Positions 7,069 to 14,292 are shown, counted from the first letter of the stretch. The stretch is DNA of 19,296 nt from an uncultured Clostridia bacterium (GCA_937891595.1 CALATF010000028.1:1-19296); one strand, 5' to 3'. A program made the numbers and translations. The notes: generated from the letters alone by a model not told the origin.

Positions 7069-7620
7069 ATGGATTTTATACCTGATTCTACGGTAAAAAA
7101 ACTTATTCTTCTGTTTGTTTTGGACAGAATTGAAATTCCTTTGACGGAAAATTCAATCGTAGACATATGTACTAGCAGAAATAACTGGCTGGGATATATG
7201 GATTGCAAAGAAGCTTTAGGTCAACTAATAGATGCAAAATTCATTTATAAACTAAATGATAATATTGAACAAGACCCTAAAGACATTAGATATAGCATTA
7301 CGATTGAAGGGCGAAATTGCCTATCTCACTTTTTTACTAGAATAAGGCAAAGTACTAGAGAAGAAATTTCTGAATACGCAAAACAAAATCGTATGGTTTT
7401 TAAAAGAAGTCAAGAGTATGTTTATGATTATTTTAAAAACACAGATGGTTCACACACAGTTGTATTAAGAATAAAAGAACCTTTACTTGCCCAACCTATG
7501 TTTGAAATTAGGCTGAAAACGTCAACAAGGAATGCTGCAGTTAGTGCCGGTAAAAAATGGTGTAACAAAGCAGCTCAAATATATGAACATGTATTTGAAA
7601 ATTTAATATCTGATAACTAA
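7069..7620 (+). CDS. DUF4364-like protein, predicted winged-helix N-terminus
   Basis: Resembles the DUF4364 family found in Clostridia, whose role is unknown. From the chosen start the protein has 183 residues. The first 75 or so (TVKKLILLFVLDRIEIPLTENSI onward to KFIYKL and the ITIEGRNCL turn) look like a winged-helix DNA-binding fold, as in PadR-like regulators. The rest is a mixed alpha/beta domain with no catalytic motif I can see. An in-frame ATG at 7054 exists, but the GGAG at 7056-7059 is correctly spaced (nine bases) for the ATG at 7069, and the predicted transcript starts near 7043, so 7069 is preferred. It heads an operon with the PH-domain membrane gene 16 bases downstream. A regulator role is inference only. 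Confidence 0.75.
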   Translation: MDFIPDSTVKKLILLFVLDRIEIPLTENSIVDICTSRNNWLGYMDCKEALGQLIDAKFIYKLNDNIEQDPKDIRYSITIEGRNCLSHFFTRIRQSTREEISEYAKQNRMVFKRSQEYVYDYFKNTDGSHTVVLRIKEPLLAQPMFEIRLKTSTRNAAVSAGKKWCNKAAQIYEHVFENLISDN

Positions 7621-7636
7621 AAAGGAGAAATTTATT

Positions 7637-8266
7637 ATGGAATTTAAAGTTAAAAAAGATTTTTTACCTATTTTTATTACAAACCTCATTCTTTTATTTG
7701 TTCTTATTGTCCCAACAATAGCTTTTGCTAACTGGTTAGGATATTTAATTATTTTTGATGTTATAATCGCTTCTATCATAGTACTATATAATACATCTTT
7801 AATTTTTACCTCTTGTAGACTTGAAAACAACACTCTTACCTACCAAGCAGGTTTATTTAAATATGTTATTGATATAAAATCAATTACAAAAGTTACTTCT
7901 GAAAAAAATATCCACTTTTCTTTAGCTCAATCAAGCGACAGAATTAGAATATTAATAAAAAATAACGAAAATAAACAAAAAATATATTATATCTCAGTAT
8001 GTGATAAAGCAAATTTAATATCCTTTTTAAAACCAACAAAAAATGTAGAGCCTGCTCCAACAAAAGCTGAAGAAATTAAAATTGAAGAAAAAACGGCTGA
8101 AACTAAAGAAGTTGAAGCTACAGCAAAAAAACCAGTTACTAAAAAAGTTAGCACTGTTAAAAAAACAACAAATAAAAAACCAGCTACTAAAGCTACAACA
8201 ACTAAAAAAGCTAGTACAACTAAAACAACTTCCACAAAAAAAGCAACTAAAAAGGAAGAAAAATAA
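7637..8266 (+). CDS. Membrane-anchored PH-like domain protein with Lys/Thr/Ala-rich tail
   Basis: 209 residues in three parts. Residues 10-32 and 34-58 are two hydrophobic segments forming a membrane hairpin. Residues 60-133 resemble the YyaB-like bacterial PH domain: strand pattern RLENNTLTYQAGLF, IDIKSITKV, then SLAQSSDRIRI and KANLISFL. Residues 135-160 are an acidic/Pro linker, and 161-209 are a low-complexity basic tail made only of Lys, Thr, Ala, Ser, Pro, Val and Asn plus a final KKEEK, similar in composition to histone H1-like tails. The ribosome binding site is AAAGGAGAAA. The gene follows the DUF4364-type gene by 16 bases and ends before a clear terminator. The tail should lie on the cytoplasmic side with the PH domain and could bind nucleic acid or acidic polymers; that is inference. 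Confidence 0.75.
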   Translation: MEFKVKKDFLPIFITNLILLFVLIVPTIAFANWLGYLIIFDVIIASIIVLYNTSLIFTSCRLENNTLTYQAGLFKYVIDIKSITKVTSEKNIHFSLAQSSDRIRILIKNNENKQKIYYISVCDKANLISFLKPTKNVEPAPTKAEEIKIEEKTAETKEVEATAKKPVTKKVSTVKKTTNKKPATKATTTKKASTTKTTSTKKATKKEEK

Positions 8267-8273
8267 TTATATT

Positions 8274-8305
8274 AAAATTAGCACATAATAAAGTGCTAAT
8301 TTTTT
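8274..8305 (+). terminator. Terminator of the DUF4364-type / PH-domain operon
   Basis: The stem is AAAATTAGCAC (8274-8284) with GTGCTAATTTT (8293-8303), loop of eight bases, ending in a run of T. Confidence 0.85.
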
Positions 8306-8355
8306 ATTCTTATATGTTTTTTTAAAAGCGTTTAATAAAAAATATATTATTTTAT

Positions 8356-8384
8356 TTGACATAATTTCTAATTTTTTTTAAATT
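8356..8384 (+). promoter_or_regulatory. Predicted promoter of the CofE-like gene
   Basis: Perfect TTGACA at 8356-8361, a 17-base spacer, weaker TAAATT at 8379-8384. It lies 25 bases before the start codon. Confidence 0.5.
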
Positions 8385-8409
8385 TTACAAGTAGTGAGGT
8401 ATATTAATT

Positions 8410-9588
8410 ATGAAATCATTTGGTACAATTTCTCGTGGAGTTAAAACTCCTATAATAAAAGAAGGTGACGACCTAGTAAACATAGTTTGCGATAGTGTTT
8501 TAAACGCAACAAAAAAAGAAAATATTCAGTTACAAGATAGAGACATTATAGCTGTAACTGAAGCTGTTGTTGGAATTGCTCAAGGTAACTATGCTACCCT
8601 AGAACAAATAGCAAAAGACGTAAAAAATAAATTTGGCGATGAAACAATAGGCTTAATATTCCCGATTATGAGTAGAAACCGCTTTTCTTTACTTTTAAAG
8701 GCTATTGCAAAAGGTGCTAAAAAGTTAATAATTCAACTTTCCTATCCTAGAGATGAAGTTGGAAACCCCATTTTAGACCCAGAATTACTTTATCAAGCTG
8801 GCACAAACCCTTATTCAGATGAATTTACAGGTGATGAATTTAATAAAAAATTTAACAACCCTATTCACCCTTTTACAGGGCTTAATTATATTAATTTATA
8901 CAAAGAATATGGTGGTGAAAATTGCGAAGTTATATTGTCTAATCGACCAGAAACAATATTAAAATATACGAAATATGTAATAGCGGCAGATATTCACACA
9001 AGAGAAACAACCAAAAGAAATTTAATAAATGCAGGCGCTAAAAAAGTTTTGACATTGTGCGATTTACTAAATGAAAGTGTTGATGGTAGTGGTTACAATT
9101 CTAAATACGGATTACTTGGTTCTAACAAATCTACTGAAGATAAAGTTAAATTATTCCCTGAGCATGGACAATTAATTGTTGACGGCATTCATGATAGATT
9201 ACTTAAAGAAACTGGCAAAAATATTGAAGTTATGATTTATGGTGACGGTGCATTTAAAGACCCTGTTGGTCAAATCTGGGAACTTGCAGATCCGGTTGTA
9301 TCACCTGCTTATACTTCTGGTTTGGTTGGCACACCAAATGAATTAAAACTTAAATTTTTATCTGATAATAAGTTTAAAGATTTAAAAGGTGAAGAACTTA
9401 TAAAAGCTATGCAAAACGAAATAAAAAATAAAAATAAAAATCTTAAAGGAAGTATGGAAACTCAAGGGACAACTCCTAGAAGATATACTGACTTACTTGG
9501 TAGCTTAAGCGACCTAACTAGCGGTAGCGGAGATAAAGGCACACCAGTAGTATTAATTCAAAATTATTTTGATACTTATGCTGATTAA
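8410..9588 (+). CDS. CofE-like protein (coenzyme F420-0:L-glutamate ligase family)
   Basis: Resembles the family that adds glutamate to coenzyme F420-0 using GTP. In 392 residues the CofE-type elements are the N-terminal TPIIKEGDDLVNIV segment, the DRDIIAVTEAVVG stretch (about 44-56), and the GDGAFKDPVGQIWELADPVVSPAY block (about 278-301), where acidic residues would hold metal. It is longer than archaeal CofE (about 250 residues) and fits the longer form I know from annotations in Clostridia. No other F420 gene is in the window and such organisms usually do not make F420, so the true substrate is probably another gamma-glutamyl acceptor. The ribosome binding site is AGTGAGGT, ten bases upstream. 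It is a monocistronic unit with its own promoter and terminator. Confidence 0.8.
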   Translation: MKSFGTISRGVKTPIIKEGDDLVNIVCDSVLNATKKENIQLQDRDIIAVTEAVVGIAQGNYATLEQIAKDVKNKFGDETIGLIFPIMSRNRFSLLLKAIAKGAKKLIIQLSYPRDEVGNPILDPELLYQAGTNPYSDEFTGDEFNKKFNNPIHPFTGLNYINLYKEYGGENCEVILSNRPETILKYTKYVIAADIHTRETTKRNLINAGAKKVLTLCDLLNESVDGSGYNSKYGLLGSNKSTEDKVKLFPEHGQLIVDGIHDRLLKETGKNIEVMIYGDGAFKDPVGQIWELADPVVSPAYTSGLVGTPNELKLKFLSDNKFKDLKGEELIKAMQNEIKNKNKNLKGSMETQGTTPRRYTDLLGSLSDLTSGSGDKGTPVVLIQNYFDTYAD

Positions 9589-9603
9589 TAAAATAATATA
9601 TTA

Positions 9604-9637
9604 AAAATAAGTACTAATTTAAGTGCTTATTTTTTTT
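9604..9637 (+). terminator. Terminator of the CofE-like gene
   Basis: The stem is AAAATAAGTACT (9604-9615) with AGTGCTTATTTT (9622-9633), one G-U pair, then a T run to 9637. Confidence 0.85.
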
Positions 9638-9654
9638 GAAAATTACAGCTTTTA

Positions 9655-9684
9655 TTGTATTTAAAAATTTTTTTATGATATAAT
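9655..9684 (+). promoter_or_regulatory. Predicted promoter of the 9717 membrane protein gene
   Basis: TTGTAT at 9655-9660, an 18-base spacer, TATAAT at 9679-9684, preceded by TGA (extended -10). Confidence 0.65.
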
Positions 9685-9716
9685 ATTGCATATAATAAAA
9701 AGAGAGAAATAAAAAT

Positions 9717-10586
9717 ATGGTAAGAATTGGAAATTTGTGGTATTTTTTATTTATTTTATTAACCGTAGGTTTAATAATAGGTTTATATTTTTTATTTAGA
9801 AATAAATCAGAAAAAACAAAAAAAATTTTAATAGCATCTTTATTATTTTTTAATTTGGCCTTACACTTTTTAAAGGTACTATTTCCACCCTATAATACAA
9901 ATCTACAAAAAGCTTTAGAAGATACATGGTTTATTAATATTTGCGCTGTTAGTGTTGCAACTTTCCCTTTCCTTTTTTTAAGCAAAAGTGATACGGCAAA
10001 AGACTGGCTATTTTATATAGGTGTTATTTCTGGTTTTTTAGCGCTAGTTTATCCTACAGAAGCAATAGATAAAAGTGTTTTAACTTTTGATTTATGGCGT
10101 TTTTATATTTGTCATATTATAATTTTTATAGCTCCACTTTTAATGATTTTATTAAAAGTTCATACATTAAATTATAAAAACATTTGGAAAATGCCTTTAT
10201 GCATGATGGCGGTTATGTTATTTATTATTTGCAATCAAGTATTACAAGCTGAACTTGGTATTATAGATTTAAGAGGAAATGACCTTTTAAAAGATGGATG
10301 CGGATATAGAAATAATTCATTAATTTGGGGCCCTACTGATCAGGTAGCGATTATTTTTACATGGCTAACACCAAACTTTATGAAAACAATTCCTTTTGGA
10401 GTTTACGCAGGGCAACAAAAATACTGGCCATTCTTTTATCTTCTACCAGGCGCTATAATTTATTTCACCCTAATTCCTCTTTTAATATGCTTACCTTGGG
10501 AATTTAAACATATAAAAAACGATTTTATTTCAATAAAACAAAAATTTAAAGGTAAAAAAAATAATAACATAGAAAACAAAAATTAA
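9717..10586 (+). CDS. Multi-pass membrane protein, possibly YwaF / TIGR02206-like
   Basis: Integral membrane protein of 289 residues with about seven hydrophobic segments (roughly 6-27, 38-56, 72-88, 100-113, 128-147, 158-177 and 240-260), ending in a Lys/Asn-rich cytoplasmic tail. The pattern of a central NICAVSVATFPFLFL helix, a following FYIGVISGFLALVYP and then FYICHIIIFIAPLLMILL with a membrane-embedded His is reminiscent of the uncharacterised YwaF family, but this is a weak resemblance. A long loop at about 178-240 carries Gly, Trp and Pro residues. The start has only a modest site (AGAGAG) about eight bases upstream. It is monocistronic, between its own promoter and a terminator. Function unknown. 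Confidence 0.75.
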   Translation: MVRIGNLWYFLFILLTVGLIIGLYFLFRNKSEKTKKILIASLLFFNLALHFLKVLFPPYNTNLQKALEDTWFINICAVSVATFPFLFLSKSDTAKDWLFYIGVISGFLALVYPTEAIDKSVLTFDLWRFYICHIIIFIAPLLMILLKVHTLNYKNIWKMPLCMMAVMLFIICNQVLQAELGIIDLRGNDLLKDGCGYRNNSLIWGPTDQVAIIFTWLTPNFMKTIPFGVYAGQQKYWPFFYLLPGAIIYFTLIPLLICLPWEFKHIKNDFISIKQKFKGKKNNNIENKN

Positions 10587-10591
10587 ATAAT

Positions 10592-10629
10592 AAAAACAGT
10601 CGTATAAAACTTTAGTCGACTGTTTTTTT
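10592..10629 (+). terminator. Terminator of the 9717 membrane protein gene
   Basis: The stem is AAAAACAGTCG (10592-10602) with CGACTGTTTTT (10617-10627) plus trailing T. Confidence 0.85.
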
Positions 10630-10703
10630 ATTGTTAGGTGAAAATTATTTAATTGTTTTGCAATCAAATAAATTTAAAATAATTATTTTATAAATTTTAG
10701 TTT

Positions 10704-10729
10704 AAAAATAGAAACATCATTCTATTTTT
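10704..10729 (-). terminator. Terminator of the Nudix gene
   Basis: A perfect 10-bp stem, AAAAATAGAA (10704-10713) with TTCTATTTTT (10720-10729), directly after the stop codon. Read on the minus strand it ends in T. The stem is AT-rich, so it may be weak. Confidence 0.65.
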
Positions 10730-10730
10730 A

Positions 10731-11153
10731 TTAAGAATTAAAAATATTAATAACCTCGCTATTGCCTTTGTTTATTTTATTTAATGCACTAATTATTAGT
10801 TTCTCATTTCTTAAAATATTTAAATTTGATTTTAAATATTCAATGTCATAAAAATTACATTCTAATTCACTATTTAAAGCATTTTGGTTATTTACCAACT
10901 TTCCTTGAAAAACAAATGCAACACAATCTATTTCTTTTTTTGTAAAATATTTAATGTCAATAAGATGAGTTATTTCTGCATCAAAACCTGTTTCTTCTTT
11001 TATTTCCCTAAGAGCACCTTGAATAAGTGTTTCACCTTTTTCTAAACGGCCAGCTGGAAAATTTAATAAACCCTTAACTTCTTCTTTTATTTCTTTTACC
11101 ATTAAAACTTTATTATTTTTAACAATAACAGTAGACACTAAAACATTAAACAT
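10731..11153 (-). CDS. Nudix hydrolase
   Basis: Hydrolyses a nucleoside diphosphate linked to another moiety; the substrate cannot be told from sequence. In 140 residues the Nudix box is complete: Gly35, Glu41, Arg49-Glu50, Glu53-Glu54, Gly56 (GRLEKGE...REIKEETGF), which binds the catalytic metal. The N-terminal strand NVLVSTVIVKNNKVLMVKE and the FPAG before the box are typical. The start has AAAAAGGAG eight bases upstream. It is monocistronic, with a predicted promoter at 11216-11243 and an AT-rich terminator after the stop. MutT-like housecleaning or ADP-sugar pyrophosphatase activity are both possible. Confidence 0.92.
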   Translation of the reverse strand: MFNVLVSTVIVKNNKVLMVKEIKEEVKGLLNFPAGRLEKGETLIQGALREIKEETGFDAEITHLIDIKYFTKKEIDCVAFVFQGKLVNNQNALNSELECNFYDIEYLKSNLNILRNEKLIISALNKINKGNSEVINIFNS

Positions 11154-11215
11154 TTTTGTTTCTCCTTTTTATTTGATTAAGACTTTTTAAATAGTTTGCA
11201 TTAATTTTGTATGTT

Positions 11216-11243
11216 TTTATAGGACTTATAAAATATTTCGCAA
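11216..11243 (-). promoter_or_regulatory. Predicted promoter of the Nudix gene
   Basis: TTGCGA at 11243-11238, a 16-base spacer, TATAAA at 11221-11216 on the minus strand, giving a leader of about 55 bases. Confidence 0.5.
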
Positions 11244-11313
11244 TTAATACAAAAATTTACATTTAATATAACAAAATAACATATGCTGGAGCTGAAAGAA
11301 ATGTGGAGGCACA

Positions 11314-11772
11314 CTATTTAATATTATAATAAGTGGTAGTTGGAATATCTAAAAAATATATCAAACTATTTTTAGTTTTAAATTCTAATCCTTTATATGT
11401 TGGTTTTTCAATGTATATAAAACGATTGTCGTTTATATATCTATTTAAAAATTTATTATAATCTTCCATAGAGAAGTCTGGAGCAGCTATCCAATTTAAA
11501 CGAGTATTATCAAATTTTCTAATTTTAATTACTTTCAACTCGCCAAATTTTGTATTGACTGGTTTATGAAAAACATAAAAATTTCCACGCTCGGTTTTTT
11601 CAATAATATTTGCGATTTTATTTGCTTCTGCATCTAAAAAGATTTTGTGTGCTTCTGATCTTGGAAATATATCAAGAAAGTCGATAGATTTTATACCTTC
11701 TAAACTAGATAAGTCAGAAGTTATATCATTTATACATTTATAAATAATTTGCTCGATGTTTAAATAATCCAT
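11314..11772 (-). CDS. Hypothetical protein with near-leaderless start
   Basis: I do not recognise a family. The 152 residues are soluble, with a helical N-terminal part (1-57) and a beta-rich remainder with many aromatic residues (for example NFYVFHKPV, RLNWIAAPDF, NRFIYIEKP and a tyrosine pair near the end). No catalytic motif, signal peptide or membrane segment is visible. There is no Shine-Dalgarno sequence before the ATG at 11772. Instead an extended -10 (TGT then TATAAC, 11787-11782) lies so close that transcription should begin near 11775, about three bases before the start codon. Codon use resembles its neighbours. It stands alone between tRNA-Ala and the Nudix gene, with no clear terminator after it. 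Confidence 0.65.
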   Translation of the reverse strand: MDYLNIEQIIYKCINDITSDLSSLEGIKSIDFLDIFPRSEAHKIFLDAEANKIANIIEKTERGNFYVFHKPVNTKFGELKVIKIRKFDNTRLNWIAAPDFSMEDYNKFLNRYINDNRFIYIEKPTYKGLEFKTKNSLIYFLDIPTTTYYNIK

Positions 11773-11777
11773 AATAT

Positions 11778-11793
11778 TTATGTTATAACATAA
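11778..11793. repeat. 16-bp perfect palindrome over the -10 box
   Basis: TTATGTTATAACATAA is self-complementary, centred five bases ahead of the 11772 start region, and contains the predicted -10. A dimeric repressor site, possibly autoregulatory, would fit. Confidence 0.55.
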
Positions 11794-11809
11794 TAATTAA
11801 GATTTGTAA
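11782..11809 (-). promoter_or_regulatory. Predicted promoter of the 11314-11772 gene
   Basis: TTACAA at 11809-11804, a 16-base spacer, TATAAC at 11787-11782 with TGT before it, on the minus strand. Confidence 0.5.
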
Positions 11810-11897
11810 CATATTTATGATAAATTATTTATTATTAGTCCAAAGAAATTTTTATGAATAAAAATTTTACAAAAAATGGGTGCGAGTAGCATCAGTT

Positions 11898-11972
11898 TGG
11901 TGGAGATAACGGGATTCGAACCCGTCTTTATGCGTTGCGAACGCATTGTTTTACCAAATAAACTATATCCCC
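11898..11972 (-). tRNA. tRNA-Ala(CGC)
   Basis: 75 bases with encoded CCA. Acceptor GGGGATA pairs with TATCTCC and contains the G3-U70 wobble that marks tRNA-Ala. The D arm is GTTT/AAAC with GG in the loop. The anticodon arm is ATGCG/CGCAT with loop TTCGCAA, anticodon CGC, reading GCG. The T arm is ACGGG/CCCGT with TTCGAAT. The variable loop has four bases. Confidence 0.95.
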
Positions 11973-11986
11973 TTATTGTAATATCA

Positions 11987-12015
11987 AGTATAAAAAATAT
12001 AATATAAAAAAGCAA
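11987..12015 (-). promoter_or_regulatory. Promoter of tRNA-Ala(CGC)
   Basis: TTGCTT at 12015-12010, a 17-base spacer, TATACT at 11992-11987 on the minus strand. The same TTGCTT -35 is used at tRNA-Gln(TTG). Confidence 0.7.
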
Positions 12016-12034
12016 ACAATAATAAAAAAAATAT

Positions 12035-12062
12035 AAAACGCTAAAAATAATTTTAACGTTTT
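12035..12062 (-). terminator. Terminator after the 12156-13625 operon
   Basis: The stem is AAAACGNTAAAA-like: bases 12035-12046 pair with 12051-12062 with one mismatch; on the minus strand it is followed by an A/T stretch with a run of eight T. No gene lies at 12063-12155. Confidence 0.65.
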
Positions 12063-12155
12063 ATTTTTTAATTTAAATTTAATATTTATTTTTTATATTA
12101 TCTTACGTATTTATATTTAGGTCTTTTCAAAGTCAAGAATAATATTAATGAAAAA

Positions 12156-12566
12156 TTATTTAACTTTATTTAAATCTCCATTAATAACTATAGGTGAAAA
12201 ACCACTAATTTCATCATAAAGAAGTCCTTCTGGAATGTCGTTATACAAATAAATTGTTTTACCCTCCATAAAAGCTTCATATAGTTCTAAAAAAGTTGAA
12301 CCACCTATATAGTTTTTCTTACCATTTTTTTCATAATTTAAAGTTAAAACAGCATCCATGTTTTTAATCATATCTCTACTTTTTCTAAACATTTCACCTT
12401 TCATCTTAGCATGTTCTTCTTTGCCCATTGCATACCATTGACTTTCTGCTTCTGGATTTTCGTATGTATGTGGCAAATGAACTTCCCAACTTTTTTCTAA
12501 ATACTCTTTTATAGGTTTAATATCTTTATAAAAAGCTTTGCTACAAATAATAAATATCTTTTTCAT
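12156..12566 (-). CDS. Nucleoside 2-deoxyribosyltransferase-like protein
   Basis: A 136-residue Rossmann-like protein that fits the nucleoside 2-deoxyribosyltransferase superfamily, which cleaves or exchanges the base of (deoxy)nucleosides. Supporting marks are KKIFIICSK at the first strand, the MDAVLTLNYE segment with Asp71 and Asn77, the GG turn at 88-89 (YIGGSTFLE), Glu94 in the position of the family's nucleophile, and GKTIYLYNDIP at the last strand. In related proteins this strand pattern also serves DUF4406-like or phage hypothetical proteins, so activity is not certain. AGGAG lies seven bases before the ATG. It is the last gene of the NTF2-MBL-NDT-like unit, 21 bases after the MBL gene. 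Confidence 0.72.
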   Translation of the reverse strand: MKKIFIICSKAFYKDIKPIKEYLEKSWEVHLPHTYENPEAESQWYAMGKEEHAKMKGEMFRKSRDMIKNMDAVLTLNYEKNGKKNYIGGSTFLELYEAFMEGKTIYLYNDIPEGLLYDEISGFSPIVINGDLNKVK

Positions 12567-12587
12567 AATTTTCTCCTAATTAAAATA

Positions 12588-13220
12588 TTAATCTTTTAAT
12601 AATATTTTGTAATTTATATTTTTATTAATTTTAGACACGAATTCTTTCTCTGGTTCTAAGCCTCCAACAATTTTGCCATAATGAACAGGTATAACTAATT
12701 TTGGATTTATTATATTAGTTAAGATTGAAGCTTCTTCAGAATTCATTGTATATGTACCACCGATTGGAACAAAAAGAACATCTGTCCTTATTTGTTTAAG
12801 TTCATTAGTTAAATCACTATCACCACAAATAGTATAGGCAATATTATTAATTTGTAAATTATAACCTAACCAGTTATTACTTAAAGGGTGAAAATCTTTA
12901 TTTGTATTGTACGAATTAAATGTTTGACATTTGATATCACCTATTTCAAAAAACTCATTTGGATAAACAACTTTAATTAATTCCCTTTTAAAACCTGCAT
13001 TTAAAAGGATGACCGAACAGTCGTTAGGGCAAATAAAAATTGTTTCATTATTAGTTATATTTTTAATTGATTTTAAATCTAAATGATCCCAGTGTGAGTG
13101 AGTTATAAAAACATACTTAGCGTTTTTTGTAACATTGTCTATTTCAAATGGGTCTATATAAATATTTTCATTAATACATATAGAACTATGGGCATTAACT
13201 TTAATGTTGAGGTTATTCAT
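12588..13220 (-). CDS. Metallo-beta-lactamase-fold hydrolase (UlaG / UPF0173-like)
   Basis: A 210-residue MBL-fold metallohydrolase in the cytosol; the substrate is unknown. The metal motif HSHWDH gives His41, His43, Asp45 and His46. Further ligands are likely His111 (DFHPLSNNWLGY), Asp134 (CGDSD) and His180 (PVHYG), so a binuclear site appears complete. The compact form without a cap, and the F-I-T-H-S-H-x-D-H pattern after a short beta sheet (IDPFEID), place it near UlaG-type and UPF0173 hydrolases rather than glyoxalase II. The ribosome binding site is AAGGGAG. It is the middle gene of a three-gene unit. Confidence 0.9.
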   Translation of the reverse strand: MNNLNIKVNAHSSICINENIYIDPFEIDNVTKNAKYVFITHSHWDHLDLKSIKNITNNETIFICPNDCSVILLNAGFKRELIKVVYPNEFFEIGDIKCQTFNSYNTNKDFHPLSNNWLGYNLQINNIAYTICGDSDLTNELKQIRTDVLFVPIGGTYTMNSEEASILTNIINPKLVIPVHYGKIVGGLEPEKEFVSKINKNINYKILLKD

Positions 13221-13259
13221 TTAAACTCCCTTAGTAAAATATACTGAATTTTTTATTTA

Positions 13260-13625
13260 TTAATTTTCTTTTGTAAATCTCCATTGTTTAAAATAAGTAA
13301 GCAAATTATTATCGTTTAGTTTTATTTCAAAAATACCGTCTATGTCTTGAATTTTATTTGTTGCTATCATAGTTCTTTTCATTTTAAAATGGTAAATACA
13401 ACTATTATTATCTTCAAATAAAATATTTCCTACATAAGAAATATTTTTTTGGTTCTCTGGCACTATTTTCCACAATGGTTTTACTAATTGTTTTGAAGTT
13501 AAAGGTTTATCAATAGGGTTTTCATAATACTCTAATTGTTCCGCCATTAAATCACAAGTTTTTTCTCCTTCTAAATTTTTCCAACTTTCCATAAAGTTAG
13601 TTAGAAAATTTTTATAATCTTTCAT
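13260..13625 (-). CDS. NTF2-like / SnoaL-like domain protein
   Basis: A 121-residue protein with the layout of a small NTF2-like (SnoaL) alpha-beta barrel. The opening helix is FLTNFMESWKNLEGEKTCDLM, followed by a YYENP loop, LVKPLWKIVPENQ, and beta strands ending FKQWRF, a typical terminal strand for nuclear transport factor 2-like proteins. Such folds serve as binding proteins or small isomerases and hydrolases, so no reaction can be assigned. The ribosome binding site is GGGAGG, six bases before the ATG. It heads a unit with the MBL and deoxyribosyltransferase-like genes under its own promoter. Confidence 0.72.
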   Translation of the reverse strand: MKDYKNFLTNFMESWKNLEGEKTCDLMAEQLEYYENPIDKPLTSKQLVKPLWKIVPENQKNISYVGNILFEDNNSCIYHFKMKRTMIATNKIQDIDGIFEIKLNDNNLLTYFKQWRFTKEN

Positions 13626-13653
13626 AAATACCTCCCAAAATTTAAATTAAAAT

Positions 13654-13681
13654 ATTGTAACATATCAAAATACTTTTTCAA
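13654..13681 (-). promoter_or_regulatory. Predicted promoter of the NTF2 / MBL / NDT-like unit
   Basis: TTGAAA at 13681-13676, a 16-base spacer, TACAAT at 13659-13654, with TGT before it (extended -10). It splits the minus-strand block into two units. Confidence 0.65.
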
Positions 13682-13695
13682 ATTAATATTGTTAA

Positions 13696-14253
13696 TTAAT
13701 ATTTATCGTTAATTTTTATTTCAAAGCATTTTATTTGTGCGTTATCAAATTTTGCATTATCTTCTAATTTTTTTAAATCAAAATTTTTGTTTAATAATAT
13801 ATTTTCTATGTAACTTGCTACAATATTATGTGTAACTATTAATACACAAGAATACGGCATAGATTTTAAAAATTCAATAAAATCTTTAACTCTATTATAA
13901 ACAGACTGATAACCTTCCATTTTTGTACTCTTATCAGCATTATATTTTAACAGTTTTTCTTTTGTTGTTAGTGAAGATTTCAATCTTTTAGTAAAAATAC
14001 CTTTGTCTATTTCAGTTAATCTTACATCTTTAACTATTTTTGTTTTTTGAAATTTATTAACAATATTTGATGTTTGCATAGTACGCATTAAAGGCGAAGA
14101 AAAAATAATATCAAATAATATTTTAGCATTCTTTTTAGCTACTTTTTGCACTTTTTCTTTGCCAGTTTTACTTAATCTATTTTTTGAACGACCTTGAATT
14201 ATGCCTTTTTCATTCCAAACAGTTAAGCCATGACGCATTACGTAAATTTTCAT
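13696..14253 (-). CDS. Histidine phosphatase (phosphoglycerate mutase-like)
   Basis: A 185-residue member of the histidine phosphatase superfamily, which uses a phospho-histidine intermediate. The RHG motif is at 7-9 (nucleophile His8), followed by GxxQGRSKNRLSKTGKEK, Arg57 in SSPLMRTMQT, Glu81 as likely proton donor (TEIDKG), and the second His at 142 in VLIVTHN. All core catalytic residues are present, so it should be a working phosphatase of a small phosphomonoester such as a sugar or nucleotide-derived phosphate. The start has only AAAGAG upstream. It follows the cupin-radical SAM gene by 39 bases, and its association suggests it acts on the same pathway. Confidence 0.9.
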   Translation of the reverse strand: MKIYVMRHGLTVWNEKGIIQGRSKNRLSKTGKEKVQKVAKKNAKILFDIIFSSPLMRTMQTSNIVNKFQKTKIVKDVRLTEIDKGIFTKRLKSSLTTKEKLLKYNADKSTKMEGYQSVYNRVKDFIEFLKSMPYSCVLIVTHNIVASYIENILLNKNFDLKKLEDNAKFDNAQIKCFEIKINDKY

Positions 14254-14292
14254 ATAATTTAATCTCTTTTATTTATTTTAATAAGAATTTTA

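Noticed and set aside
7987..8288. Two open frames over the basic tail of the PH-domain gene (minus 7987-8235 and plus 8082-8288)
   Set aside because: Both come from the repetitive Lys/Thr/Ala codons of the true frame and lack start signals.
11846..11867. AT-only 10-bp hairpin downstream of tRNA-Ala as a terminator
   Set aside because: The stem has no G or C and no proper T run follows on the minus strand, so the evidence is too weak.
11815..12015. Minus-strand open frame of 66 codons
   Set aside because: It reads through tRNA-Ala(CGC); the protein is the translated tRNA, with no ribosome binding site.
13681..13703. Direct repeat AATTAATATT spaced by three bases
   Set aside because: It is A/T-only, short and across a stop codon, so chance is likely.
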